A stretch of 64,000 nt of DNA, taken from positions 107,795,935-107,859,934 of the forward strand of contig NC_085139.1 of assembly GCF_024139115.2 (NCBI RefSeq), given 5' to 3'. A program made the position numbers and the translations under genes. The DNA comes from Armigeres subalbatus. Lineage: Eukaryota; Arthropoda; Insecta; Diptera; Culicidae. Shown one piece after another: positions 1 to 8,946 of this stretch. The first letter of the stretch is position 1; each line of letters starts with the position of its first letter. Below the pieces are notes generated by a model, which saw only the letters and a program-made list of their open reading frames with translations, did no database searches and was not told where the DNA came from.

Positions 1-134
1 GGTTGATTGTAGTTCACTTTCCCCCCGGCACCTTGTTTGTGTTTAGGCTTGGAAGGTCGATCCTGATGAACTGCATTAACAGCACTGAATGATTGCTGTT
101 TTTCTACAAGACTGTTGTCTTGTTTCAGGTTCAG
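1..134 (-). pseudogene. Continuation of Mag-type Ty3/gypsy Gag (beyond an insertion)
   Basis: Read on the minus strand, this piece continues the Gag reading frame that breaks off at 1581. It repeats the residues LNLKQDNS found at 1581-1608 and then runs through a lysine, glutamine and proline rich linker, as expected between the Gag core and a zinc knuckle. The rest of the element would lie before base 1. It shows that the Gag was once continuous and was split by the insertion at 135-1580. Family assignment rests on the Gag core at 1609-2301. Confidence 0.7.
107..134. repeat. Target-site duplication, left copy (24-28 nt)
   Basis: The 28 bases here are identical to 1581-1608. They flank the composite insertion 135-1580 and belong to the Gag coding sequence it interrupted. 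The first four bases could be micro-homology with the element's CAAG-rich tail, so the true duplication is 24 to 28 nt. That is long even for LINE-type insertion. Confidence 0.8.
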
Positions 135-135
135 A

Positions 136-952
136 GTTCAGTGCGTGATTTATCATGTTCCGGACAGCAGAACGATCGCGCGGTCGCCCGAAATATCCTG
201 TTCTGCACTGCGCGGCCGGTAATAAAATTAATCAGTTCAGTGCGTGATCTCTCTTGTTCCGGACAGCAGAACGATCGCGCGATCGGCCGAATTATTCTGT
301 TCTGCATTGCGCGGCCGGTAATAAAATTAATCAGTTCAGTGCGTGTTTTATCATGTTCCGGACAGCAGAACGATCGTGCGGTCGCCCGAATTATTGTGTT
401 CTGCACTGCGCGGCCGGTAATAAAATTAATCAGTTCAGTGCGTGATCTCTCTTGTTCCGGACAGCAGAACGATCGCGCGATCGGCCGAATTATTCTGTTC
501 TGCATTGCGCGGCTGGTAATAAAATTAATCAGTTCAGTGCGTGTTTTATCATGTTCCGGACAGCAGAACGATCGTGCGGTCGCCCGAATTATTGTGTTCT
601 GCACTGCGCGGCCGGTAATAAAATTAATCAGTTCAGTGCGTGATCTCTCTTGTTCCGGACAGCAGAACGATCGCGCGGTTGGCCGAATTATTGTGTTCTG
701 CATTGCGCGACCGGTAATAAAATTAATCAGTTCAGTGCGTGTTTTATCATGTTCCGGACAGCAGAACGATCGTGCGGTCGCCCGAATTATTGTGTTCTGC
801 ACTGCGCGGCCGGTAATAAAATTAATCAGTTCAGTGCGTGTTCTCTCTTGTTTCGGAAAGCAGAACGATCGCGCGGTCGGCCGAATTATTCTGTTCTGCA
901 TTGCGCGGCCGGTAATAAAATTAATTAGTTCAGTGCGTGATCTCTCTTGTTT
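136..952 (+). repeat. 99-nt tandem satellite, 8 full copies in alternating A/B order
   Basis: GTTCAGTGCGTG recurs at 136, 235, 334, 433, 532, 631, 730, 829 and 928, exactly 99 nt apart. Monomers alternate between a form with TTTATCATGTTCC and a form with ATCTCTCTTGTTCC after the shared start, giving a 198-nt higher-order unit. Because 99 is divisible by three, long open frames appear on both strands (93-1085 plus and 131-973 minus). They translate to repeats of a meaningless 33-mer and are not counted as genes. Confidence 0.9.
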
Positions 953-954
953 CA

Positions 955-1033
955 AAGCGGGCTTGGTAGTCATAAGGCTACTGCTTCTGCCTCATAAGCA
1001 GGAGGTCGTGGGTTCAATCCCAGGTCCGTTCCA
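955..1033 (+). mobile_element. tRNA-like SINE head (Met-type CAT loop)
   Basis: The segment has an anticodon-arm-like stem TCTGC/GCAGG around a CTCATAA loop and the B-box-like GGTTCAATCCC. Acceptor and D-arm pairing is poor, so this is a tRNA-derived SINE promoter region and not a functional tRNA gene. The downstream bases up to about 1085 match those after the copy at 4845. Confidence 0.7.
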
Positions 1034-1580
1034 TTCTCCTACTTTGTATCTTTCTCTTTATTTATCATGTTCTAGCAATCGCTAGAACTGGAAATGGACT
1101 TCCATACCGTTTCCATTACTATTCCTATACCTTCAACTTGAGTATTCTATCAGTAATCTGCTAGAATTGGAAATGAACTATAGAGCTCGTTTCCTTCATC
1201 CAATTAGAAAATCCATCAGTTACCTTCTCCTATCTATCACATTGGCAGCTCGTTAACCAAGACGGACCTCTGCCTCTCCAACCTAACCCAGAAATTCCAA
1301 CAAATTCCGCATGAGCTCGTGGCAAGTGCAGAGGTATATTCGGCTTGCAGTGGGCGAGTGATTGCATCATCATTTCCTCCCCCTTCCCTACATTGACTTG
1401 CATTCTGACGTGGCAGGCGCCAGTATGACCTAACAAATGAGATCACCAGTACTTGTACATTGAAGATGTGTGCTAGTCCCAAGCAAACATCTGTTGGTTC
1501 CCTGTGCAAGAACAGCTGATCTGGTCATAATGGAGTAGCAACTACGAGCAGTCAATCAAGTTCAAGCTCAAGCTCAAGCT

Positions 1581-1608
1581 CAAGACTGTTGTCTTGTTTC
1601 AGGTTCAG
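1581..1608. repeat. Target-site duplication, right copy
   Basis: Identical to 107-134. It immediately follows the microsatellite tail of the composite insertion and lies in frame with the Gag sequence. Confidence 0.8.
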
Positions 1609-2301
1609 TAAACTTTTACAATCTTCCACCACTTTTTCCAGAGAAATGTCTTCTGTCTCATTCAATTTGGTAATCAACCTCATACGAATGTCCGAATCTC
1701 GCGACGATTTCAGACCGCACACAAAAATGAGACATTTAAATTGCTCTTCGGACAGTTCTCGCAACTTGAAGTCCACACACGCTTTGTTCACTTTGCACGA
1801 ATACGACACAAAATCATCCGAATCTTCTTTTGTCGTTTGCAGACACAAATAACGGCGGTGAAACACAGAAACTGGAGATCCAAAAATCGTTTTCAATTTC
1901 GCGACTGTTTCACTGAATGTTAACTCTTTTGATAGTCTAGGCAAAATAAAACTTGTGAACCGTTCATGCGCTGCTGGATTCAATTTCCTCATCAGCAATC
2001 GGACTTTCGCAGCATCGTCGAGTTTTTCGGCATCTTTGTCGAACAAATCCGCATACCGTGCGTACCAAGAGTCAAAGGTACAGCCTTGCTCCGGATCATA
2101 AACGAACTCAGTGATGTTGCTAGAGAGCGAATCCAAAACAATTTCGTCCCTCGACAACTTCTGAATGGCCAGCTGGGTTGCTGAAACCTGCTGAGTGAGT
2201 TGCGTCATCAACTGCTGCTGCTGTTGGAGGATTTGCATCAGCATCTGGTTGGAATTCTGCGATGCGCCTCCTGATGCCTGCTGTACAGTTGGATCCGGCA
2301 T
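1581..2301 (-). pseudogene. gag: Gag fragment of a Mag-type Ty3/gypsy retrotransposon
   Basis: The minus-strand frame starts at an ATG (2301-2299) and encodes a glutamine-rich N-terminus (QQQQQ) followed by a retrotransposon Gag core. Recognisable blocks are FDSWYARYADLF, AAKVRLLMRKLNPAAHERF, a later FGSPVSVFHRRY, and FKCLIFVCGL near the C-terminal end. This matches the Gag of K02A2.6-like, Mag-lineage Ty3/gypsy elements. The frame is open for about 231 codons, then ends where the composite SINE was inserted and resumes at 134-1. Protease, RT and integrase are not in the window. An LTR lies upstream at 2417-2685, in the expected order for a minus-strand element. Confidence 0.8.
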
Positions 2302-2416
2302 TATGCTGCTAACCTTAACTTTTCACTGCACACACGCGGTATTTTTGTCGACCGAAAAACTGACTTTTTCCGACGGAATTTCGCGAAACCGACACTGAAT
2401 ATACTCGTCGACACTT

Positions 2417-2685
2417 TGTTGTGATAAATGGGCCGATGATTTACACAACAAACAGATTAAAATCTTTATTTAAAACTAATTTCAACAATTTAAAAAACGC
2501 GGCGTGGTTACTGTTGCAGTGGTGGTGAATGCACTTAATGAATGACTGTTGCTGTCGGCTGACAGATTGCTTCCACTCGTTCGCTCGCTCGGTAGACGTC
2601 AGTCGCTCTGACAGATTGTGTCAGACGATGAGCCCACCGTTAAATAGATGGTGCGTTTCTGGGTCGTAGGGTGGTCCTCCCAACA
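2417..2685 (-). mobile_element. LTR of the Mag-type element
   Basis: This 269-bp block reads, on the minus strand, TGTTGGGAGG at its start and CACAACA at its end, so it has TG..CA termini. It contains an AATAAA signal near its 3' part and lies between the Gag start and foreign sequence. At 2686 the sequence switches to a copia RNase H reading frame, so this is the outer edge of the element. Confidence 0.75.
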
Positions 2686-3110
2686 ATGACCATGTCTCGC
2701 ACTATTCAGGAGGCTACGTGGTGAAAAAATCTTCAACCGCAGTTCCTAGATGTTCAGTCTATTTCCGTACATTGCGATAATCAGTCGGCAATCAGCATCA
2801 CAAACACTGGATCGTAAAACCCCCGAACAAAGCTCATCAGCATACGATACCATTTAGTGCATGACAGTTTGCAGCAAGGCGTCGTGAAGCTAAACTACAT
2901 ATCAATAATGGAACAACCCGCCGATGGTTTCACCAAACCGATAACCATGCAGAAGCAGCAGGAATTTCGGAAGATAATAAGCGTCGCGGATCAGGGAAGA
3001 GTCTTGCGATCATAGTAGTATAACCTAACAAGTTGTGTTAGTCTTTTGCTCTGCAATAAACAGTCTGTTCGCCAAAAGGCTATATTGGATATTGAACAGT
3101 GGACTATTTT
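2686..3110 (+). pseudogene. Ty1/copia RNase H end, interrupted by the Mag-type element
   Basis: A plus-strand frame reads MSRTIQEATW-stop-KNL, then VHCDNQSAISI with the RNase H DNQSA block, then HLVHDSLQQGVVKLNY and the terminal block PADGFTKPI typical of Ty1/copia polyproteins. Two in-frame stops (after ATW and after NTGS) make it inactive. It begins exactly at the outer end of the LTR at 2685, so the Ty3/gypsy element inserted into this older copia copy. The sequence after its stop codon (about 3005-3110, with AATAAA) is probably LTR-derived. Confidence 0.75.
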
Positions 3111-3406
3111 GTACCTACTTACATATTTTTGCTAGCGCTTTAATTTCGTTATCAGTGGAATTCAAACAACGAACTGTTATGCAGAGTTGTAGTTAAACCT
3201 TCACACTAAAAGCCCAGCACACCATACAACACATTTTGAAATTAAGCCTATGGAATGAATTTTTGAGACACTACTAAATTCTCGAACCCAAATTACTCAA
3301 TGTTCAAACATTTTCTTGGGTGGGGGTTGCTCCTTCAGATGCTTTTTGAGTACTCTGATGTATTGTATGTATCCTAAGATATTTGTTTATTCCTTTTTTT
3401 ATAGCA

Positions 3407-4222
3407 ATGGACGAAACTGCACTAAAATTAGAGGACTCTGTCGAAGAAACAAGGATAACTAACAATGACGTTAACGAGGTTACGAGCAGTGGTCGTTGCA
3501 TGCGGGCTCGGAAACCGACTACAAGAATCATTCAAGAAGTCCCACTCAATTCCATGGCTAAAATCCCCATCAAAATTGAAAGTGATCTGGATGCCACATC
3601 TGCATCGGAGACCAGCGAGTGCCGCGAGTTTTCTCCGGTTATCGAAGGCGGCGCCAACGGATCCCGTGGATTCACCTTGGTTCGGGGCTCCAAGTCCCGC
3701 AGTAACCGACTCTATCTGGTGTATCAAACCTATCGGTATAGCAACCGCAACAACGACGGGAAAATATGGCACTGCACTCGCCGAGGGAACATCTGTTGCA
3801 AAGCGGTGGTAATGCTCGAGAAAGATCGGATCATTGAATTGAACAATCACCACCACAATCATCCACCGCCGTTTATGCCACAGAGAAAAAAGATCACTAA
3901 CGACGCACCGAGTACTAATTCGAAAAACAACGTAAAAATTTCGTTGGTTTTGAAAAAAGAGAACGAATCGCGACTTCGTCGATCGAACACCAGGTTTGGC
4001 AATCAGACTGCGAAGACAAGCGAAGGAAACAAATGGTTCATCAAAGCTAATCGAAAAACGGTCGACGGATTTACGTACACTTTCTGTGGTCTGAGAAAGG
4101 ATGGCATCATTCGCCTGAAGTGCATCTCGAAAGGTTGCGCCGGTCGTATCTACATGTACAGCAATGGGGATCTGTTCAGCACCAACAAGGAGCATAACCA
4201 TGCGCCGCATAATTCTGATTAA
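3407..4222 (+). CDS. Two-domain FLYWCH zinc finger protein (271 aa)
   Basis: FLYWCH domains are zinc-binding modules of chromatin and transcription proteins that bind DNA or protein; a nuclear role is inferred. The protein has an acidic N-terminus, a SUMO-type motif I-K-I-E (residues 55-58) and two FLYWCH modules. Module one spans about residues 89-153, with IWHC, a second Cys, and HHHNH. Module two spans about 210-265, with LKC, KGC and HNH; its usual Trp is replaced by Leu. I chose the ATG at 3407 because a good splice acceptor (pyrimidine tract, then TATAG) ends at 3404, two bases earlier. The eight codons before it lie in the intron. A 5' UTR exon upstream is therefore expected. The gene faces the tail of the 20-domain FLYWCH gene. 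It could instead be a 3' exon joined to another gene's 5' part. Confidence 0.85.
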   Translation: MDETALKLEDSVEETRITNNDVNEVTSSGRCMRARKPTTRIIQEVPLNSMAKIPIKIESDLDATSASETSECREFSPVIEGGANGSRGFTLVRGSKSRSNRLYLVYQTYRYSNRNNDGKIWHCTRRGNICCKAVVMLEKDRIIELNNHHHNHPPPFMPQRKKITNDAPSTNSKNNVKISLVLKKENESRLRRSNTRFGNQTAKTSEGNKWFIKANRKTVDGFTYTFCGLRKDGIIRLKCISKGCAGRIYMYSNGDLFSTNKEHNHAPHNSD

Positions 4223-4319
4223 AAGAAAAACAGTGTAATCCAGTTATTTTTTATCTTTATCCACGAGATTTTCAGTCCAAGGCTGGCTTATCTCGTTATT
4301 CCAGTTATATAAATTTATC

Positions 4320-4325
4320 AATAAA
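4320..4325 (+). promoter_or_regulatory. Poly(A) signal AATAAA of the two-FLYWCH gene
   Basis: AATAAA lies 98 nt after the stop codon. The bases just before it (about 4240-4300) resemble a short dispersed motif with AAGGCTGGCTTATCTC that also occurs near 44300. Confidence 0.6.
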
Positions 4326-4844
4326 AATAGAGTAATATGGGGGACTTTTTTTTATTTTTGAGCAAAAAAACTAGCGGTTTTCGGGAATCTCTTCGTAAAG
4401 AATGTTAATGGCACTAACTAGCGTCACCTAGAAAGAAGTGATATAGTGGACCGAATAAATTGTTTTAATCATTCAGTCGATTTTCCCCATGTAAACTTCA
4501 AGCATAATGAGACACACTCAGCAGAATTGACGGATCTGGCTAAATTTTTTACAATAGTTTCTGAAAGCAACAAACTTCACTTTCAAGGAGTAGGGGGACC
4601 CGGGGAAAGAAGGCCACCAGTTAAAATATAATAATATAGCAGATCGAATAAGATAATGCAATTTTCATCAGATTTTGTATCGAAAATCTAGAACAAAGCT
4701 TAGAATTGATGAAAAAAAATGCTTCTTGGACATGGTTAAAAATTATAATGAGATCTTAAAAGTAAGGTTTTTCGAAAAGCATTCTATATTTATTAGACCT
4801 CTTCATGTTTTCAAAAAGAATAAAAAGTTCAACCGATCAGGGCT

Positions 4845-5150
4845 TGGTGGTCATATGGCTACCGCTTCTGCCTCATACGCAGGAGCTCGTGGGTTCAATC
4901 CCAGGCCCGTTCCATTCCTCCTGCTTTGCATCTTTTATATATTTCACATGTTCTAGCAATCGCTATGGGCCTTCGTATCGTTTCCATCTTCTATCACTCT
5001 ATCTACAACTTGGTTACTTCTGGTCAATCCGCGTTTTTCTTATCAAGGCTTCTAGAATATACCATCGTGATGATTGTGCCGTTCCTCTGCACACCAGATC
5101 TCCTAATAGCGCCCTCGAGTGAAATTTTGAACACTAAATTTTAAAGTGCA
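4845..5150 (+). mobile_element. tRNA-derived SINE, second copy
   Basis: The head carries the same anticodon-arm-like CTGCCTCATACGCAG and B-box GGTTCAATCCC as the copy at 955. The following bases share CATGTTCTAGCAATCGCTA with it. Here the upstream DNA is unrelated AT-rich sequence, with no 99-nt satellite. The tail includes ATCCGCGTTTTTCTTATCAA, a motif that recurs, inverted, near 43570. Confidence 0.65.
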
Positions 5151-5159
5151 TCACCCTGC

Positions 5160-5930
5160 TTCTATCCGTCTAAGGTCACAAACGAGGTTGACACTTCGTC
5201 TGCAATCCGGATACTTGATTTCGAGCCATCCAGCGTTGCACGTATCAGTCTAATCAGTTTCGCTGGAAAACCATGTTCAGACATTATCTGCCACAGCTCA
5301 TTTCTTTTCACTGAATCGTACGCTGCTTTGAAATCAATGAACAGATTGGATATTGAAACGCATCGTTCTATTGTTTCGTGAATTCGTTACCTTAGAAGAC
5401 CTTACAGGACCTTACATCTATAACATCCGAGAAATGTCGTCCGTCGATCAGCACGTGGTCTATCTGTGAGCAAGTGTCTCCACTCGGATGTTGCCAGGTG
5501 TGTTTGCGGATATTCTTACGTGTGAAGTAGGTACTGCTGATTGCCATCCCTCTAGCAGCAGCAAATGTTACAAGTCGCAGACCATTATCGTTGGTAGCGG
5601 AATGACGGCTTTCCGTACCAATGACAGGGCGAAAGAAACTTTCCGATCTGCGCATTTGCATCCCCGATGACAATCTTATCAAGGCTCTCATAGAACGTCA
5701 TCAGGTCTATCGTTCGTTGAGGCATAGATGCTGATCAGGCTATAGTTAAAGAATTTGCCCATTATTCTCAACACGCAAATGCGGTCGCTTATCGGCTTCC
5801 CCCGGATAACACGCTTCATCTGCTTCCCGATAACCATGAAGCCAACTTCTCGTTCTGCTCTGTCACCGCCGCTATAGTAGATGTGGTACTTGAATGAAGT
5901 GTTCGCTATGGGATCCACCGCCCGGAATTC
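5160..5930 (-). pseudogene. LINE fragment: endonuclease then partial reverse transcriptase
   Basis: Read on the minus strand, 5918-5396 gives endonuclease blocks: EREVGFMVIGK, ISIYASTNDRP, NDNGLRLVTFAAARGM, and DHVLIDGRHFSDV with the DH motif. 5395-5160 gives RT sequence FIDFKAAYDSVKRNELW. The proteins resemble the 'craniofacial development protein 2-like' endonuclease-RT elements (RTE or a related clade). Most of the stretch between endonuclease and RT palm is missing, and frames are broken. It is a dead fragment. Confidence 0.7.
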
Positions 5931-6275
5931 ACGTTCTCCAGACCTGGGTCATCGTATTTCCTGGATTGCTGCCATACTCACGCCACTCACACTTCAACAT
6001 TTCATATCTGTATAATAATACAGACAACGATTTGGTAATACACTATAATGTAACCTGTTATATCTTGCTATGCTGCTGTGTTTGAAACCTCGGATATTTT
6101 TTTTGGGTTAATGAAAACAGTCAAAATGGCGCTCGTAGTGATGACCAACAAATTTTGTTAAAATTTTCATTATTAGTCGCTAAAAATGACGCTGGATTTC
6201 ATTTTCTTTCATGCATACATAACCATAGAAAAGTACAAGGATATTTCAGCAATAGCAAACGATGTATGCCTATAA

Positions 6276-6358
6276 ATACTGCCGTGAATCGCAAGTCAGT
6301 CCCATCTGTATATGGATTCCATATACAGATGGGACTGACTTGCGATTCACGGCAGTAT
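6276..6358. repeat. Perfect 83-nt palindrome (41-nt arms, 1-nt centre)
   Basis: Bases 6276-6316 and 6318-6358 are perfect reverse complements around T6317. It sits in non-coding DNA beside a segment (6366-6410) that is repeated in inverted orientation at 8357-8400. This points to the core of a hairpin-type MITE. Confidence 0.85.
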
Positions 6359-6365
6359 ACATATA

Positions 6366-6410
6366 GCAAAGCCACGAATCGTACATTTTGGAAACCACGT
6401 GCTTTTTCCG
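6366..6410 (+). repeat. Inverted partner of 8357-8400
   Basis: The reverse complement of this segment, with GCACGTGGTTTCC and a GTGGCTTT end, matches 8357-8400 closely. The two may be ends of one larger DNA element or two copies of a MITE in opposite orientation. Confidence 0.55.
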
Positions 6411-6429
6411 GTTATTTTTAAAGAGTACG

Positions 6430-6735
6430 AGCTTCTTCTTCTTCTATGGCTCTACATTCCAACTGGAACTTGGCCTGCTTTTCAATTTAGTGTTCTATTA
6501 ACATTTCCACAGTTATAAATTGAAAGCTTTCTATGCCAGCCAATGCATGAGTATGTATCTTGTGTGGCAAGTACAATGGATACACTATGCCCAGGTAGTC
6601 AAGAATGTTTCCCACCCGAAAACATCTTGGACCGGACCGAGAATCGAACTCGCCATCTCCAGATTGACAATCCTACACCTTTGCACGCAAGGCTATACTG
6701 GAGACTCCAGTACGAGCTAAGAGAGCCATAAAGTA
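6430..6735 (-). mobile_element. tRNA-derived SINE (Feilai-like type), minus strand
   Basis: On the minus strand it begins with GGAGTCTCCAGTATAGCC, has an A-box-like TAGCCTTGCGTGCAAAG and a B-box GAGTTCGATTCTC. It ends in an AAGAAGAAG simple repeat (plus strand CTTCTTCTTC at 6431-6442). The layout matches the abundant Aedes tRNA-related SINEs; the family name is a guess from memory. A related copy is at 44040-44400. Confidence 0.65.
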
Positions 6736-7276
6736 CATGAGAACAAAACAATGGTACCGTGACCTGCCCTAATTCCGCGCATTGCCTAATTCTAGCAACT
6801 CTATAACCATCAGAGACCGGCGGAGTGAAAAACTGTCGAAATGGCAACGTATGAAAATGCATGAAATCGTGAAAATGGTACTGGCAGCACTTGAACTTTT
6901 TGCTTGCTTCTTATGGATGCAAAAAGTAAACAAGTCGAAATGGAACCGCTTTTGACGGTTCGATTGGAAACAAGATGGCGTCTTCGCCAATTTCTTATTC
7001 TAGTATTTCTACCTAATACCGTGGATTTTATTCAAATTGATGAATATAGAGGTACTATCTGTCATACACCTCACATTATTTGGTGATTGGGTAGGTGGGT
7101 GTACCAATTGTCGCCATACATAAGAACAACTTTTTTTTTCAATAAGTAAAAGACATGTGGTTGAACTTTATATATCAAGGGGAAGATTTTACTTCCTGAT
7201 CATTAGAACAGCTCTGAAACCCATATACAAATTTGTTATTATCCTCAAAATTAATTAATCCATAATAGGAACGCAT

Positions 7277-7381
7277 GCACCAGTTGTGGCACTATTCTTA
7301 ATTTTGGTTCCTTATTTGGCAAATCCCATTGTTTCCTTATGGGATTGGCCAAATAGTGACCACAAGTGCGACAACTGGTGC
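7277..7381. mobile_element. Short MITE with 16-bp terminal inverted repeats
   Basis: Termini are GCACCAGTTGTGGCAC and its near reverse complement GTGCGACAACTGGTGC. The interior is also hairpin-forming (AATCCCATTG and TTATGGGATT). Confidence 0.6.
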
Positions 7382-7787
7382 AAAGGACGTCAAAAATAAA
7401 GCAAAATCAATTTTTACAATTATGCTTTGCTTGTTTTGAAGGAGATCAAAGGTGTTATCGTATCATATGAATATATGCTAGCAGAAAATGTTAGCAAATT
7501 ATTATTCTGGGTATTTGTGACGTTAATTAGGCGCTAAAAAATAAATGTGAAAATGTATGGCTCGACCAGCCAAAAATTTCATCCGCTTAGCAAAACGCTA
7601 AAAATTATGGTTATATTTCCAAGTCATGTAACATAAATTTTTTAATGATATTTACTTATAATATCTCATTTAGCGCATTTTTACAGCTATAAAATATGAG
7701 CTGGGTACTAAAATGATATTTAAAATTCTTAGGCCATCTTCTTCGCCAGTAGTGTCTAATACCGTGATAAGACTATACCGTGAACTA

Positions 7788-7964
7788 GTCATAAGACGAG
7801 TTTGTACAATCCCATTTAATTCCACCACTTAATTGTACCTTGACTTAAGTCGAGTCAAGTACGAGACACTGAAGACGACCTTACTGTTGAGGTCGAAATA
7901 CGTATCTGTCAAGGTACAATTAAGTGTTGGAATTAAATGGGATTGTACAAACTCGTCTTATGAC
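7788..7964. mobile_element. Foldback repeat with 57-nt arms
   Basis: 7788-7844 and 7908-7964 are reverse complements with about one mismatch. The 63-nt centre contains GTCGAGTCAAGTACG and TTACTGTTGAGGTCGAAATA, which also occur near 36465-36505 next to a SINE, so both derive from one repeat family. Confidence 0.7.
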
Positions 7965-8643
7965 AAGTGAAGACATTCCACTAAAAAGCTCAAAATAATT
8001 TTCTTATACCGTGAAAAATGAAACGTAACTATCACATTGGATACATAGACCACTAGACAATATCGTACAGGTATTAAAACATTCATGTTAGATATCCACG
8101 ACATTTTATGCGTACGATTCCATATTGCGTATTATTCCAGTACTTTAGATGATTATACAATCAAGCCATGTGGTGAATTTAAAATTCACCACACGGTTTT
8201 CTACTCTTATTATCAAATGTTCAAATCTAGCGTAATAATTTTCGTACAATGCTGAAATCAAAGTCGATTGCTTAGCATAAGTAAGCAAACGATCTACGGA
8301 TGTTTCATCCCCATAGACGTTGTGGTTCTCTCAATTCGTGCTCTTAAAAAATCACTAGAAAAAGCACGTGGTTTCCAAGACGGCCGATTTGTGGCTTTGT
8401 TGTACCTATAACCACCTTAACCAAACAGAAACTTCTGTTGGAAGACTTGAAGATGATATACATCTAATGAACACACAAAACGTCTATATAATACGATATC
8501 ATCTATGCGATATTTACCACAGACTATTGACGTAAATATTTTTCCTGTACAGTTTCCTTTAAAAATGTAGGTAGAGTATGGTTCATCTGAATACAAATCC
8601 TCCCATTGTCTCCAAATTTACTTAGATACTGGATATCACCTAT
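7965..8643. other. Non-coding stretch with a small palindrome
   Basis: No supported gene. It holds a perfect 12+1+12 palindrome at 8169-8193 (TGTGGTGAATTT and its complement) and, at 8357-8400, the inverted partner of 6366-6410. Otherwise it is AT-rich sequence, probably old transposon DNA. Confidence 0.5.
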
Positions 8644-8806
8644 GGGAGCATCCGTCAATTACGTAACGCTTTGAGAGGGGAGGGGAGGGGGTGCCCAAAG
8701 TGTGACAATCCATTCAACATTTTTAAGTGATTCATACATAAAAGTGTAACATAAGAGGAGAGGGGGTTTGAAAATGGACAATTTTTGCGTTACGTAATTA
8801 AGATCC
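8644..8806. mobile_element. MITE with ATTACGTAACGC termini, copy 1
   Basis: It starts GGGAGCATCCGTCAATTACG and ends GCGTTACGTAATTAAGATCC. A G-rich block (GAGGGGAGGGGAGGG) follows the left terminus and a second one (GAGGAGAGGGGG) precedes the right. A second copy is at 44750-44915. This architecture is widespread in arthropod genomes. Confidence 0.7.
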
Positions 8807-8946
8807 ATTAATTCTATCCCTATCTAAAATCTAAATAAATGTGAAGTAAATGAAAAATCAATAAACGCTTTCAAAACGTCAATATTGAGAAGTTACTAAA
8901 TTAATGATTTCGTGTGTGTTACTTCTACGTGAAGTTAAACGATTTA

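Larger units (their letters stand above)
135..1580 (+). mobile_element. Composite SINE-like insertion: 99-nt satellite + tRNA-like region + CAAGCT tail
   Basis: This 1446-bp unit sits between the two copies of a 24-28 nt target-site duplication. In order it holds eight 99-nt tandem monomers (136-927), a partial monomer, a tRNA-like segment (about 955-1033) with a B-box-like GGTTCAATCCC, about 500 bp of non-coding 3' region, and a CAAGCT microsatellite tail (about 1558-1580). A simple-repeat tail plus a target duplication is the mark of LINE-driven retroposition. The tandem satellite at the 5' end is unusual. Two other copies of the tRNA-like part (4845 and 36310) lack the satellite. Confidence 0.7.

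Noticed and set aside
955..1033. Functional tRNA-Met gene
   Set aside because: Acceptor and D arms pair poorly, it is attached to a SINE body, and divergent copies occur at 4845 and 36310.
93..1085. 330-codon plus and 280-codon minus frames
   Set aside because: They arise from the 99-nt satellite period (33 codons) and cross into a SINE.
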